Counted from the first letter of the stretch, positions 8,786-19,014 are shown. The stretch is DNA of 64,000 nt from Gleimia sp. 6138-11-ORH1 (GCF_024814355.1 NZ_JANUXV010000001.1:248001-312000), one strand, 5' to 3'. The notes: generated by a model from the sequence alone, not told the origin. Made by a program: numbers and translations.

Positions 8786-11700
8786 CTAGCGGCTAAATGC
8801 TTCTAACCGAAGCTGTTCAGCCTGGTACTTATGTAATGCCATTGTCCCTGCCGAAGGTGAAGCTGCTGCCGGTCTGGAAACAACTTTTACGGGACGTCCC
8901 AGTTCTGGGAATAGGTTGAGAGCTAAGAACGGGTAGGCTCCTTGGTTCTTTGGCTCGTCTTGTACCCAGAACAATTCGGCTTGCGGGTAGTTGGCAAGTT
9001 CGTTTAATAGGGCCTCGGTAGGAAGCGGGTAGTATTGTTCCAGTCTAATAATGGCGGTTGCAGTATCTGCTAGGCGCTGCCTTTCTTTAACTAACTCATA
9101 GTAGAGGCGGCCCGAGCAGAGAATTACACGATCAACCGCTGCAGGCTGGTTCTTAATATGCGCATCTACTTCTGGGATAACCGGTTGGAATCCTCCGCTG
9201 GTGAAGTCAGCTATTGCGGAAACTGCTTCTGGAAGTCTTAGTAACTGTTTCGGAGTGAAGACAATTAGTGGTTTCCGAGGGCGCTTGTAGGCTTGGGTGC
9301 GTAGCATATGGAAGTGGTTAGCGGGGGTTGAAGGTTGTACTACCCACATATTTTCTTCCGCGCAAAGCCCTAGGTACCTTTCGATTCGGGCGGAGGAATG
9401 GTCTGGTCCCTGCCCTTCGTAGCCGTGGGGGAGCAGGAGCGTCACTGAAGAACGCTGCGCCCATTTTTGTTCGGCTGAGGAGATGAATTCATCTAGGACA
9501 GTTTGAGCGCCGTTAGCGAAATCGCCAAACTGTGCTTCCCACAGAACCAGGGCTTCGGGGCGTTCCACAGAGTACCCGTATTCAAAAGCAAGGGGGGCGT
9601 ATTCCGATAGGGAGGAGTCGTAGATTTCAAATGGGGGCTGTCCTTCAACTAGGAAGTTAAGTGGAGTCCATTCGGAACCGTTTGTGTAGTCGTGTAAGGT
9701 AGCGTGGCGCTGTACGAAAGTGGCGCGGCGGGCATCTTGGCCAGACATGCGCACGGGAGTTCCTTCCATCAGCAGTGAGCCAAAGGCTAGAAGTTCGCCA
9801 AAGCCCCAGTCGATATTTCCCTGGCGGGTCATTTGCTGGCGTTTTTCAAATAGTTGCACCATCTTTGGGTGGGGGGTGAAGCCAGCTGGAATATTGACGT
9901 GTGCGTCACCGATTCTTTCGATCATTTCGGTGGTGATAGCTGATTGCCAACCGATGACCAGTCCCTGTCCTAAACGTTGGGATTCGGGTTGTTCTAATCC
10001 GGCTACAGTTTGCTCAGATTCGGGGGCGTGCCCGTTATTTTGGCGAGTTTCAGAGAGGATCTGATTCAGCAGGTCATTATATTCTTCGAGGGCGGCGGCT
10101 GCGTCCTCGGCAGTAATATCTCCACGTCCAATTAGGTCTGCGGTGTAGGCATCTCTGGTGGTGGGGGTGCGGCCGATTAAGTCGTACATGACTGGTTGAG
10201 TCATCGATGGGTCGTCGCCCTCGTTATGCCCGCGTCTGCGGTAACAAACCAGGTCGATAATGACGTCTTTGTGGAAGGCTTGGCGGAACTCTAAAGCAAG
10301 TTTGCCAACTCGGACAACCATTTCTGGATCATCGGCGTTTACGTGGAAAATGGGTACTTGCAGGCCTTTTGCTAAGTCGGTGCAGTAGCGGGTGGATCTC
10401 CCGGAGGTGGGGCTGGTGGTAAAGCCAATTTGGTTATTGACAATTACGTGTAGGGTTCCCCCGTTGCGGTAGGCCTTGAGTTGGCTCATATTTAAGGTTT
10501 CGTAGACAACGCCTTGGCCGATAAAAGCAGCGTCACCGTGAATGAGAATGGGGAGCACTGGATAGTCTGGTTCGTTTAGTTTGTCGTGCTTTGCCCGCAC
10601 GATGCCCTGTAGGACTCCATCAACTGCTTCTAGGTGGGAGGGGTTGGCAGCTAAGGAAACTTTCGTGGCGTACCCGTCTGTGGCAGAGAAGATTCCTTCT
10701 GTCCCAAGATGGTATTTCACGTCTCCTGATCCTTGGACGGTGCGCGGATCGTGGTTTCCTTCAAATTCGGAGAAGATTTGGGCATAGGATTTGCCGGCAA
10801 TATTCGCTAGGACGTTTAGTCTGCCTCGGTGGGCCATCCCAATGGCTACTTCAGCAATGTTAGAGTGTGCCGCTACCCAAACGATTCTATCTAAGAGAGG
10901 GATGAGGGATTCCCCGCCTTCTAAGCTGAAGCGTTTTTGTCCAATGTACTTGGTTTGTAAAAAGTGCTCGAAGGCTTCAGCTTTATTCAGCATAGTCATA
11001 GTATGCCGTTGAGTTTCTAAGGTGGGTTTCATCCAGGGGCGTTCAAGTTTATCTTGCATCCAGTGGCGTTGTGCCGGGTCTTGGATGTGCATGTACTCTA
11101 CGCCGACGGTGCGGGTGTAGCTTTCGCGGAGCTGCTGGAGGATTTCCCGCAAAGTCATGGTTTTTCGCCCTCTGAAACCGTTTACGTCGAAGGTGCGGTT
11201 TAAGTCCCAGACGGTAAGCCCGTAGTGGGATATGTCTAGGTCTGGGTGGCGGCGAATCTTGTAGGCCAGGGGGTCGGTGTCAGCTGCCAGGTGTCCGCGG
11301 GAACGGTAGGCGTGGATAAGCTGCATGATCCGCCCGGAATTTGCTTCGCCGATCCGCTGGAGGTCTTGCTGCCAGCCGTAGGGGGAGTAGGGTACTTTCA
11401 TGGAGTCAAAGACTCGTTCATAGAAGTTTTCTTGTCCGGTTAGTTTTCTTACGACGGTGCGTAAGAGTTCGCCGGAGCCGGCTCCTTGGATGACGCGGTG
11501 ATCGTAGGTGGAGGTAAGCGTCATGATTTTACCGATGGCCATTTCAGCTAGGCGCTCAGGTGAAGCTCCTGCCCATTCTGCTGGGTACTCTGTGGCGCCC
11601 ACGCCGATGATTAGTCCCTGACCCTGCATTAGGCGAGGAACTGAATGGGTTGTTCCGATTGTGCCGGGGTTGGTGAGGGTGACAGTTCCTCCGGTGAAGT

Positions 11701-12436
11701 CGGATGCAGCTAGTTTTCCGGTGCGTGCCTTTACTACCAGTTCATCGTAGGCGCGCACGAATTGGCTGAAGTTAAGGGTGTCTGCGTCTTTTAGGACAGG
11801 AACTAAGAGGGTGCGGGTGCCGTCTGCTTTAGGTACATCAATAGCTAAGCCGAAACCTACGTGGGCTAAGTGCTGTATTGCGGGTTTCCCATTTTCGTCA
11901 AGCGTGTAGCGGACATTTAGGGAGGGTGCTTCGGTGAGTGCTTCAACCAGGGCGTATCCAATTAGGTGGGTGAATGAGACTTTGCCGCCGTGGGAGAGTG
12001 CCAGGTAGGAGTTGATGAGTTCGCGGTTTTCGATCAGGAGTTTCGCAGAAAGTTGTCTCACACTGGTTGCGGTGGGAACTTCTAAAGAGGACTCCATATT
12101 TTTGGCAACTGTGCGGGCGATGCCTTTGAGGGCTTCGGTGGAGTCTGCGCTACTTAGGGCGCGGGGATTGAGTTGTTGTCCGGTTTGGCGCGCGTAGGGG
12201 GAGGTGGCTTCAGCAATGGCTGAGCGAGGGCGGGGAGGAAGGTCAGAGCGGGTTACGTCGATAATGTTAGCTGCGCTGTTTGCCTCGCTGTTTTCATCTT
12301 GGATAGGAGCGTAGGGGTAGTCGTGTGCCGGGGAGACGACTTCTTTGGGTTTTGGAAGGTGAGGAGCTACGTAGGTGGAGGGGGGAGTTGGAGGGGGAGG
12401 GGTGGTTCCGAAGGGAGAGAGGTTTGGCTCTTCCAT
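8786..12436 (-). CDS. kgd: Multifunctional 2-oxoglutarate decarboxylase/dehydrogenase (E2-E1 fusion)
   Basis: Kgd is the actinobacterial fusion of an E2-type acyltransferase domain with the thiamine-diphosphate E1 of the 2-oxoglutarate dehydrogenase complex (TCA cycle). After a Pro-rich N-terminus of about 100 residues without a lipoyl domain comes the E2 core (GGTVTLTNPGTIG, LIIGVGATEYP, YDHRVIQGA), then E1 with AMGMAHRGRLNVLA-like IGMAHRGRLNVL, VKYHLG and CYRRRGHNEGDDPS. At 1216 residues it has the expected length for this family. The Pro-rich region follows the start MEEPNLSPFG, and GGAGC is a fair ribosome binding site. The gene stands alone, with its own terminator. Confidence 0.95.
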   Translation of the reverse strand: MEEPNLSPFGTTPPPPTPPSTYVAPHLPKPKEVVSPAHDYPYAPIQDENSEANSAANIIDVTRSDLPPRPRSAIAEATSPYARQTGQQLNPRALSSADSTEALKGIARTVAKNMESSLEVPTATSVRQLSAKLLIENRELINSYLALSHGGKVSFTHLIGYALVEALTEAPSLNVRYTLDENGKPAIQHLAHVGFGLAIDVPKADGTRTLLVPVLKDADTLNFSQFVRAYDELVVKARTGKLAASDFTGGTVTLTNPGTIGTTHSVPRLMQGQGLIIGVGATEYPAEWAGASPERLAEMAIGKIMTLTSTYDHRVIQGAGSGELLRTVVRKLTGQENFYERVFDSMKVPYSPYGWQQDLQRIGEANSGRIMQLIHAYRSRGHLAADTDPLAYKIRRHPDLDISHYGLTVWDLNRTFDVNGFRGRKTMTLREILQQLRESYTRTVGVEYMHIQDPAQRHWMQDKLERPWMKPTLETQRHTMTMLNKAEAFEHFLQTKYIGQKRFSLEGGESLIPLLDRIVWVAAHSNIAEVAIGMAHRGRLNVLANIAGKSYAQIFSEFEGNHDPRTVQGSGDVKYHLGTEGIFSATDGYATKVSLAANPSHLEAVDGVLQGIVRAKHDKLNEPDYPVLPILIHGDAAFIGQGVVYETLNMSQLKAYRNGGTLHVIVNNQIGFTTSPTSGRSTRYCTDLAKGLQVPIFHVNADDPEMVVRVGKLALEFRQAFHKDVIIDLVCYRRRGHNEGDDPSMTQPVMYDLIGRTPTTRDAYTADLIGRGDITAEDAAAALEEYNDLLNQILSETRQNNGHAPESEQTVAGLEQPESQRLGQGLVIGWQSAITTEMIERIGDAHVNIPAGFTPHPKMVQLFEKRQQMTRQGNIDWGFGELLAFGSLLMEGTPVRMSGQDARRATFVQRHATLHDYTNGSEWTPLNFLVEGQPPFEIYDSSLSEYAPLAFEYGYSVERPEALVLWEAQFGDFANGAQTVLDEFISSAEQKWAQRSSVTLLLPHGYEGQGPDHSSARIERYLGLCAEENMWVVQPSTPANHFHMLRTQAYKRPRKPLIVFTPKQLLRLPEAVSAIADFTSGGFQPVIPEVDAHIKNQPAAVDRVILCSGRLYYELVKERQRLADTATAIIRLEQYYPLPTEALLNELANYPQAELFWVQDEPKNQGAYPFLALNLFPELGRPVKVVSRPAAASPSAGTMALHKYQAEQLRLEAFSR

Positions 12437-12587
12437 GGGGGCTCCTTTGCGCGTGATGATACGTCCCAGGGGGATTCTTTGTAATTAGTTTAGTTTGTTT
12501 ATTTCTTTTTCGTGGGGTTATTTAGCGATGTGATACAGATAAAAATGTTTTTGGAGATTTTTATTTGACGAGGGCGCCACCCTTAAC

Positions 12588-12610
12588 GATAATGAGAATG
12601 ATAATCATTA
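12588..12610 (+). promoter_or_regulatory. Fur/Zur-type metal box
   Basis: The 23 bases GATAATGAGAATG... through ATAATCATTA closely match the classical Fur-family box (GATAATGATAATCATTATC), with an inverted TGATAATCA core. It sits 19 bases before the ATG of the surface-anchored protein gene and about 150 bases from divergent kgd. In actinobacteria proteins of this surface family accompany zinc ABC transporters and are often Zur-controlled, so Zur is the likelier regulator; Fur cannot be excluded. Confidence 0.6.
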
Positions 12611-12628
12611 AGTTGTGGGGATGAAGAA

Positions 12629-15487
12629 ATGCGAAAACTATCGAAAACTCTTTCAACACTAACTGCAGTAGGAGCCCTTACCCTAACCTCAATCGCTGCC
12701 CACGCAGCGCAAACTCCAGAACCCCCAACCTATTCAGAGAACCACAAATACGTTTACTCAAGAACTCACGTAGATGCCCCTAAAGTCTACTGGGATCCAG
12801 TAAATCAACGTTTCCAACTACTTACTAACTACGCAACGCGAAATAGCGCCGGGGAAATAGACGAACACACAATCCCTATCGACTACGCCCTTAACTGGGT
12901 AGGAAAAGGCTGGCGCGGACGAACCCCAGCCCACATCTTCCAAGTCCCCAACCACCCCAGCTTGGCACACCTGGGAACTGCGGGCACAATCCTCTACGCC
13001 TCCCCACAAATCGCCGGATCCTACAACACTCCGATTTGGGCAGGCCTGGGCGCCGACTCACAAATCCCCACCGAACAATTCAGAGACGGAGAATTCTCCC
13101 TCAACCTAATTGGAATCGACGGACCAGGTAAAGTTGAATACTTCATTACCGGGCCATCAGGGGAACTAGTACGTCGCCTATTTTCCTCACATGACACCAA
13201 GTACCGGGAAACTCTCTTACAGCCAGCCCAGCACACCCACAACTTCACGACCTTCTCTAAACCAGGCACCTACCGGATCTACTTCCAAGCCTTCGCCCGC
13301 GACAAAGTAGGCAATCCAATTGTCTCCCCACCTCAGGTACACGAGTGGAGAGTAGGCGGAAATGACCCGCGCCTAAAAACTCACTTGAAGGATTTTAGAA
13401 AAGCATTCCAAAGTGCACCGGTTTCAAATCATCGAAACAGCACCCCAAGTTTCCAAATGCTCCCCAAAACACCTGAGCGTTACGAAAATCCCGGAGACCA
13501 GTACTACACTGACTTCAAATTCACTACCGGAAACCCGGCAGATTCAGGCACCTTAGTAGTAACTATTGACGGGTTTGAACTAATCCAACTCCCCGTAGAA
13601 AACGGAATCGCTACCGGCTCAGAAATGCTCGGCGATGAAACTGCTAACTATCAAGCCATCTTTATCCCGGCGGGGAGCGCTCCAACTGGACGTTGGGTGA
13701 GTGAACAGTTCAGCTATCAACGGACCCAACCAGGAGTAGAACAAACTCAAGAAACCAGTGAAATTGCGCCAGAAAACGCGCTAAACCCAGCTCCCGTATA
13801 TCCACTACAAGCCACAGAACTAAATGATCTTCAAGTGGATATGGAAATTACCCCAGTAGCTGACCAACCCGGAAAATACCTGGTAAAAATCGCCGGAAGA
13901 GACCCGAAATTTAAAGGACACGTCAGAGGCGGATTCAAAGAAAAACCCAAGCAATTCCATTTCGACTGTTTCTTAGATGCCGATTTAGTTGCCGGATCCT
14001 ACCAGCGAGTACATGATTTTTCCTACTGCCAAAAAGACTTCCACCTGTCTTTAAATATCAGTCCATTCCCCTCCATTAACGCGAAGGGAACTACCTACAC
14101 GCAACAGGTAGACCTCACACAGGGAACCACCGCAACTTTCAGCTTAGAAAAACAAAGCTACACTAAGGACTTCCCCTCATTTGACCCTCCGAAAAAAGAG
14201 GAAGTACCGGGCGACCCCTTAGACAAGGAACCACCCCAGCAACCCCAGCCCCCCAAAGAGCAACCTCAGGTGCCCTCTCCAGGAAATCCTGAACTAAAAC
14301 CTCCCATCGATAAAGGAGGCAAAGCAGGTAGCGAAATTGGGAAACCAAAAACTCCAGAAAAAGGAAAAGGTGCAGGAGACTCAGCCAACCCTAAGGAAGC
14401 CGAACTCACCCTCACCAAAGGACACCTAGATATCAGCGCAAAACAAAACGCAAAAGAGCTGGGCATAATTATTAAAGACGACACTTTAGAACACGCTTCA
14501 CAAACACGAATTCCCCGCGAACCAGAAACCATAACCCTATCGGTACCGCGGGCAGCCAAACAAACCCGAACCACTGAACAAGGTGAAGCACGCTTTGACT
14601 TCCTAGGAAAAATTGGAGAAACCTTCTACCTTTTACCTGAAGTACAAGACAACCAACTTCTCTGGCCCGGATTTTCAACTGAAGAAATTGACTACCAGAA
14701 CTACCCAGAGGGACTAGACTTTGTAATCACCCCGCTGGATACCCCCGCAGAAGGTAAAGCGGTTGGCTTCAGCGTGGACCCATTTGCTGACGCAGACCAA
14801 AGCGTAACAACTTTCTTCGACACAACCAAACCTGGAAAATACCGGCTACAAACCACCGAACCAACCCATCGACACCTAAACTGGCTCTTTACCAAAGCAG
14901 GTACCTATGAACTGGCAGTACAGCTTTACAGCGGTACTCGCCCGCTTGGAAAACCCTCCCACCTGAAATTTCACGTCGATACAGTGCAAAAACAAATAGA
15001 CAAATCTGAAAAAGATCACTCTAAACTCGGAAAAGAACCCCTCAAATCGCCCTCGGAAATGGACGCACCCAATCGAGAAAAGCCTCAGCTGCCCATAGAT
15101 ACCAACTTAGGGCAAGCACCCACAGTCAATGGTGCCCCTCCGGCAATTACCAATAATGCCCCCCAAAACATTATTAGCCAAAGCCAACTACCAAACGCGG
15201 CCCAACCAATAGTGGGAAGAAACCAGGCAAACACGCCTAACGCCACAACCCAAAAACAGCCAACCCCACAGCCGCAACCAGCTGAACTAAACTCTGCCAG
15301 CGAGAGTGCTTCAGCACAAGAAACCCAGGGAATTACACCGGCAAAGGATCCTTATGCCGCTAACCCCACCACCTTAAATGCGCGTGATTGGGCGGCTATT
15401 GGAATCAGCCTCAGCGGTGTACTCCTCTTACTGGCGGGCCTGATTTTAATCTATCTCAAATCAGCTAAACCCAAAATCAAACCCTAA
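12629..15487 (+). CDS. Large secreted surface protein with actinobacterial anchored-repeat domains
   Basis: The 952-residue protein has a signal peptide with likely cleavage after AHA (about residue 27), then a domain at about 35-245 (HVDAPKVYW, SLNLIGIDGPG, HTHNFTTFSKPGTYRI) and a second at about 600-795 (LTKGHLDISAK, LLWPGFSTEEI, HRHLNWLFTKAGTYEL). These match the surface-anchored repeat family (choice-of-anchor M, TIGR03769 type) known beside metal ABC transporters. Pro/Gln-rich linkers lie at about 520-590 and 830-910. The end has a transmembrane segment (about 921-942) and a basic tail, but no LPXTG, so it is probably held by the membrane helix. A Fur/Zur-type box precedes it, which suggests metal control. 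Confidence 0.8.
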   Translation: MRKLSKTLSTLTAVGALTLTSIAAHAAQTPEPPTYSENHKYVYSRTHVDAPKVYWDPVNQRFQLLTNYATRNSAGEIDEHTIPIDYALNWVGKGWRGRTPAHIFQVPNHPSLAHLGTAGTILYASPQIAGSYNTPIWAGLGADSQIPTEQFRDGEFSLNLIGIDGPGKVEYFITGPSGELVRRLFSSHDTKYRETLLQPAQHTHNFTTFSKPGTYRIYFQAFARDKVGNPIVSPPQVHEWRVGGNDPRLKTHLKDFRKAFQSAPVSNHRNSTPSFQMLPKTPERYENPGDQYYTDFKFTTGNPADSGTLVVTIDGFELIQLPVENGIATGSEMLGDETANYQAIFIPAGSAPTGRWVSEQFSYQRTQPGVEQTQETSEIAPENALNPAPVYPLQATELNDLQVDMEITPVADQPGKYLVKIAGRDPKFKGHVRGGFKEKPKQFHFDCFLDADLVAGSYQRVHDFSYCQKDFHLSLNISPFPSINAKGTTYTQQVDLTQGTTATFSLEKQSYTKDFPSFDPPKKEEVPGDPLDKEPPQQPQPPKEQPQVPSPGNPELKPPIDKGGKAGSEIGKPKTPEKGKGAGDSANPKEAELTLTKGHLDISAKQNAKELGIIIKDDTLEHASQTRIPREPETITLSVPRAAKQTRTTEQGEARFDFLGKIGETFYLLPEVQDNQLLWPGFSTEEIDYQNYPEGLDFVITPLDTPAEGKAVGFSVDPFADADQSVTTFFDTTKPGKYRLQTTEPTHRHLNWLFTKAGTYELAVQLYSGTRPLGKPSHLKFHVDTVQKQIDKSEKDHSKLGKEPLKSPSEMDAPNREKPQLPIDTNLGQAPTVNGAPPAITNNAPQNIISQSQLPNAAQPIVGRNQANTPNATTQKQPTPQPQPAELNSASESASAQETQGITPAKDPYAANPTTLNARDWAAIGISLSGVLLLLAGLILIYLKSAKPKIKP

Positions 15488-15550
15488 ACGTGAGCGAAAT
15501 CTAACGCTCCAAAGTGCGAAAGTACGTAAAAATTCGCTAGGCTAACATTT

Positions 15551-15643
15551 ATGAACAATTCTGAGCCGTCTCGAAGTACCGGGCGACCCCAAACGCAAAG
15601 CAGGCATACTCTAACTATCCAGGAGGTGTACCGTGCTCTATGA
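15551..15643 (+). CDS. Possible leaderless upstream ORF (30 residues) before the CNNM gene
   Basis: An ATG at 15551 lies seven bases after a TAGGCT hexamer (15538-15543), so a transcript could begin at this codon. The frame runs 30 codons (MNNSEPSRSTGRPQ...) and stops at TGA 15641-15643, overlapping the GTG start of the next gene (15633) by eleven bases. This geometry suggests a leader peptide whose translation feeds into the downstream gene. I have no family match; coding is inferred only from position. Confidence 0.35.
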   Translation: MNNSEPSRSTGRPQTQSRHTLTIQEVYRAL

Positions 15644-16967
15644 TCTTCTAATGATTGCAGTGGGGATCTTCCTAACTTTAGGAACCGCTCTTTTCGTAGC
15701 TGCAGAGTTCTCATACGTAGCGTTAGATTCTGCTTCCCTCGAAGCACGCGTCGCCGCCGGAGATAACCGCGCAAAGCAGATTCTCTCTGCCGTGAAAAAC
15801 CTCTCCACCCAACTATCGGGCGCTCAGGTGGGTATCACCCTCACTACCATCCTACTGGGCTACACCACCCAGGTAACGCTTACCGATATGTTTGGGCGCC
15901 TCTTGGGCTGGACCGGTCTTAGCACCTTTTTAGCAACCACGCTGGCGGTAATCATCGCGATTATCATCATTAACGGTGTTTCAATGCTTTTTGGAGAGCT
16001 AATTCCTAAGAACCTGGCCCTGGCAGCTCCGGTCAAAACCGCTGGTTTAGTCACTCCCTTACAAGCAGCTTTCACTAATCTCTTTTTGCCGCTGATTAAA
16101 ATCCTCAACGGCACTGCAAACCGGATTTTGCGGGCCATGGGAATCGAACCAATGGAAGAACTATCTTCCGCCCGATCCGCTTCAGAGCTGGCTGCACTGG
16201 TACGGCACTCTGCTGAAGAGGGGACTTTAGATACCTCAACAGCAACACTTTTAACTAAATCTATTGCCATCGCTGAACTTACCGCTTCAGACGTAATGAC
16301 TCACCGAGGGCGGATGGAATACCTTAAAGAATCAGCCACCGCCGCTGAAGTAGTTGCCTTAGCGAAGAAAACTGGACACTCACGGTTCCCCATCGTGGGC
16401 GATGATTCTGACGATATTTTAGGATTCGTTTCCCTCAGACGCGCAATCTCTGTGCCGTTTGCCAAACGGGCAGAAGTATCTGTCCTCTCTTCCTCACTGA
16501 TTTCCCCGCCCCCTCGGGTGCCAGAAACCCTGGCTTTAGCACCCCTTTTAGTGGAGTTAAGAGATCAGGGCCTCCAAATTGCCGTGGTGGTTGACGAATA
16601 CGGGGGAACTTCTGGAATCGTTACCTTAGAGGACGTAGTTGAAGAAATCGTCGGTGAAGTTGCTGACGAACACGATCTGCGTCGTTACGGGATTCGCCGC
16701 ACTAAAGACGGAGCTTGGAAAGTGCCGGGAACTTTACGTCCCGACGAACTATTAGAACGCACTGGAATCCGCGTCCCTGATGAAGGACAGTACGACACTT
16801 TAGCTGGACTAATGATGTATCAGCTTAAACGCGTTCCTGAACTGGGAGATACCATTCAAATTGGTGAAGCCGAAATGGAAATCACTCGCATGGAAGGGCG
16901 CCGAGTCGAAGAGATCAGTGTTAAAGAAGAAATCTTTGACGAAAGTGCTGAGCAGGAGCAATCATGA
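15633..16967 (+). CDS. CNNM/CorC-type transporter (HlyC family), first of a pair
   Basis: This 444-residue membrane protein has an N-terminal DUF21 domain with three to four helices (first [21 protein letters not shown], with [13 protein letters not shown] after the third), a CBS pair ([11 protein letters not shown] ... [35 protein letters not shown]) and the C-terminal CorC/HlyC domain. The family includes Mg2+/Co2+ efflux or import proteins once annotated as hemolysins. The start is GTG, chosen because AGGAGG stands six bases before it. It overlaps the second paralogue by four bases, so the two may form one heteromeric complex. Confidence 0.88.
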   Translation: MLYDLLMIAVGIFLTLGTALFVAAEFSYVALDSASLEARVAAGDNRAKQILSAVKNLSTQLSGAQVGITLTTILLGYTTQVTLTDMFGRLLGWTGLSTFLATTLAVIIAIIIINGVSMLFGELIPKNLALAAPVKTAGLVTPLQAAFTNLFLPLIKILNGTANRILRAMGIEPMEELSSARSASELAALVRHSAEEGTLDTSTATLLTKSIAIAELTASDVMTHRGRMEYLKESATAAEVVALAKKTGHSRFPIVGDDSDDILGFVSLRRAISVPFAKRAEVSVLSSSLISPPPRVPETLALAPLLVELRDQGLQIAVVVDEYGGTSGIVTLEDVVEEIVGEVADEHDLRRYGIRRTKDGAWKVPGTLRPDELLERTGIRVPDEGQYDTLAGLMMYQLKRVPELGDTIQIGEAEMEITRMEGRRVEEISVKEEIFDESAEQEQS

Positions 16968-18007
16968 GTGCAACCACCGGAATTATTATCACTATCTTAC
17001 TGCTGCTCATTAACGCATTTTTCGTAGCTGGCGAATTCGCAGTAACTTCCTCCCGCCGCGCGCAGATTGAACCTTTAGCAGAAAACGGAGTCCGCGGCGC
17101 AGATAAAGCCCTTTGGGCAATCGAACACGTATCTTTAATGCTCTCAATTTGTCAGCTGGGAATCACAGTAGCCTCCACCTCTTTGGGGGCAGTAGCTGAG
17201 CCGGCAATTGCCCACTTAGTGGAAGAACCACTTCTGGCATTAAATCTTCCAGCCGGGTCAGCCCACGTAGTAGGCTTTACAGTTGCACTGGCGATTGTGC
17301 TTTACCTACATATCGTTTTTGGAGAAATGGTTCCAAAAAACCTCTCTGTATCTATGCCTGATAAAGCGTTGCTCTGGTTGGCACCTCCCTTAGTGGCAAT
17401 CGGTAGAGTCCTTAAACCAGTTATTCTCTTTATGGACTGGATTGCTAACTGGTTCGTGCGCGGATTCGGATTTGAACCTAAATCAGAAGTTGCTTCTGCT
17501 TTCACAGTGGAAGAAGTAGCAAGTATCGTGGAACTTTCCACTGCGCAAGGAACTTTACATGACGATCTGGGATTGCTTTCAGGAACTTTAGAATTCTCAG
17601 AAGAATCTGTAGCCGATACGATGGTGCCCACGGCTCAGCTTGTGTCGTTGGCTCATGACGTTAGCCCCGCAGAAGTTGAACGAGAAGTCGCCCGTACAGG
17701 TTTTTCCCGCTACCCAGTTATTTCTGAAACTGGAGCTTTACAAGGGTACCTGCATATTAAAGACGTGCTTTATGCCACGGGGGCAGAAAGAGAAATGCCG
17801 ATTCCCGCCTGGCGGATCCGTGACCTACCTCCGGTAAATGGTGAGGATGAAGTTGAAGAAGCCCTGCGTGAAATGCAGCGGTTGGGAACCCACTTAGCTG
17901 AAGTTTACAAGGACGGTGAAAGTGTGGGCGTTCTCTTTTTAGAAGATATCTTGGAAGAACTGGTTGGGGAAGTACACGACACGCTACAGCGTGATCAACT
18001 TCTGTGA
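16964..18007 (+). CDS. CNNM/CorC-type transporter, second of the pair
   Basis: A paralogue of the preceding gene, coupled by an ATGA overlap. It shows the same DUF21 membrane domain (IIITILLLLINAFFVAGEFA; FGEMVPKNLSVSMP) and CBS pair (VADTMVPTAQLVSL; VGVLFLEDILEELVGEV). At 347 residues it ends just after the CBS domains and lacks the CorC/HlyC domain that closes the first protein. Such long-short pairs are common in actinobacteria; divalent cation transport is known for the family, the substrate here is not known. Confidence 0.87.
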   Translation: MSATTGIIITILLLLINAFFVAGEFAVTSSRRAQIEPLAENGVRGADKALWAIEHVSLMLSICQLGITVASTSLGAVAEPAIAHLVEEPLLALNLPAGSAHVVGFTVALAIVLYLHIVFGEMVPKNLSVSMPDKALLWLAPPLVAIGRVLKPVILFMDWIANWFVRGFGFEPKSEVASAFTVEEVASIVELSTAQGTLHDDLGLLSGTLEFSEESVADTMVPTAQLVSLAHDVSPAEVEREVARTGFSRYPVISETGALQGYLHIKDVLYATGAEREMPIPAWRIRDLPPVNGEDEVEEALREMQRLGTHLAEVYKDGESVGVLFLEDILEELVGEVHDTLQRDQLL

Positions 18008-18134
18008 ATGGGTGAGACTATCCACAACTGCTGTCTCGGGGTAGAAAAGCGAAGCAAATCGATATAAATTTGTTATACGGCGAAGCTAACTGAGCTGTCA
18101 CCCTAAAAGACTAAACTATAGGATTCAGATACAC

Positions 18135-19013
18135 GTGAGTGAAGCAAAAAACGTAAAATCTCCATTTCCTACGCGGCGAGAACTGCGAGCTAAGGCAGAA
18201 GAAGATTTACGTACTAGCCAGCTAGCGGCAGTGCAAAAACGTCCCGTTGAACGGAAGCGTGGAGTTGGTTCATTTCTGATAAGAGGTGGTCTGCTAAGCG
18301 CCCTGTTGATGGCTACAGTAGTAGTCCCAGTAAGTGGCTACGTGGGCCCACAATCAACTATCACTATTCCCGCTAAAGCCGTGATTTCCACCGGCTCAAT
18401 GCGTTCTTGGGCAGACTTCAACCCGATAGCAGCTTCAGATACCGCTGATTTTAAACGAGTTTCCTCAGCTGCCAGCAGAGTTAGAGTCCGCACTCCTTTA
18501 GAAATTCGTTCCTGTGCTGATAAACCGGTGACAGCTAACGGGGATCGGCCAGTAGAAAAAATTGCCACCGTGAATTGGCCAGTTTATAAAGACTCTATTA
18601 TTGTTGCGTCCGCCTACGGTCCGCGATTCATGCCTGGGATTGGCGGTTATAACGTCCACACCGGCATTGATTTAGCAGGCCCCGTGGGAACCCCAATCTA
18701 CGCGGTAGCTGATGGGGAAGTAATCGAATCTGCCAATAACTCGATGGGCTACGGCTACCTGGTAGTGATTGAACATACCGACACGGACGGCACCATCTAT
18801 CGCAGCGCCTACGCGCATATGTATCCGGACCAAGTGCTGGTGAAAAAAGGCGATAAGGTTAAAGCTGGGCAACATATTGCGGGGGTAGGCTCAAATGGTT
18901 GGTCAACCGGCCCGCACCTGCATTTTGAAATCCGCGACACTAAAGGTGGCTTTACCGATCCTTTCGTTTGGTTAGAAAAACACGCCGCCACTCAACCCGG
19001 GGAAGGCTGTTAG
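18135..19013 (+). CDS. Membrane-anchored M23 (LytM-type) peptidase
   Basis: The 292-residue protein has a basic cytosolic N-terminus, one membrane helix (about 49-70, a signal anchor), a spacer and a C-terminal M23 domain. The zinc and catalytic residues are complete: His175 and Asp179 in HTGIDLAG, His228 in AYAHMYP, and His261/His263 in GPHLHFE. An active peptidoglycan endopeptidase outside the membrane is therefore likely. It begins with GTG. The GDPD gene follows two bases after its stop, so they are co-transcribed. Confidence 0.88.
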   Translation: MSEAKNVKSPFPTRRELRAKAEEDLRTSQLAAVQKRPVERKRGVGSFLIRGGLLSALLMATVVVPVSGYVGPQSTITIPAKAVISTGSMRSWADFNPIAASDTADFKRVSSAASRVRVRTPLEIRSCADKPVTANGDRPVEKIATVNWPVYKDSIIVASAYGPRFMPGIGGYNVHTGIDLAGPVGTPIYAVADGEVIESANNSMGYGYLVVIEHTDTDGTIYRSAYAHMYPDQVLVKKGDKVKAGQHIAGVGSNGWSTGPHLHFEIRDTKGGFTDPFVWLEKHAATQPGEGC

Positions 19014-19014
19014 C

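Noticed and set aside
15340-15487. LPXTG sorting signal at the end of the surface protein
   Set aside because: No LPXTG-like pentapeptide precedes the C-terminal helix, so sortase anchoring is not supported.
18008-18134. ydaO-type c-di-AMP riboswitch before the M23 peptidase gene
   Set aside because: I looked for the conserved paired segments and did not find them.
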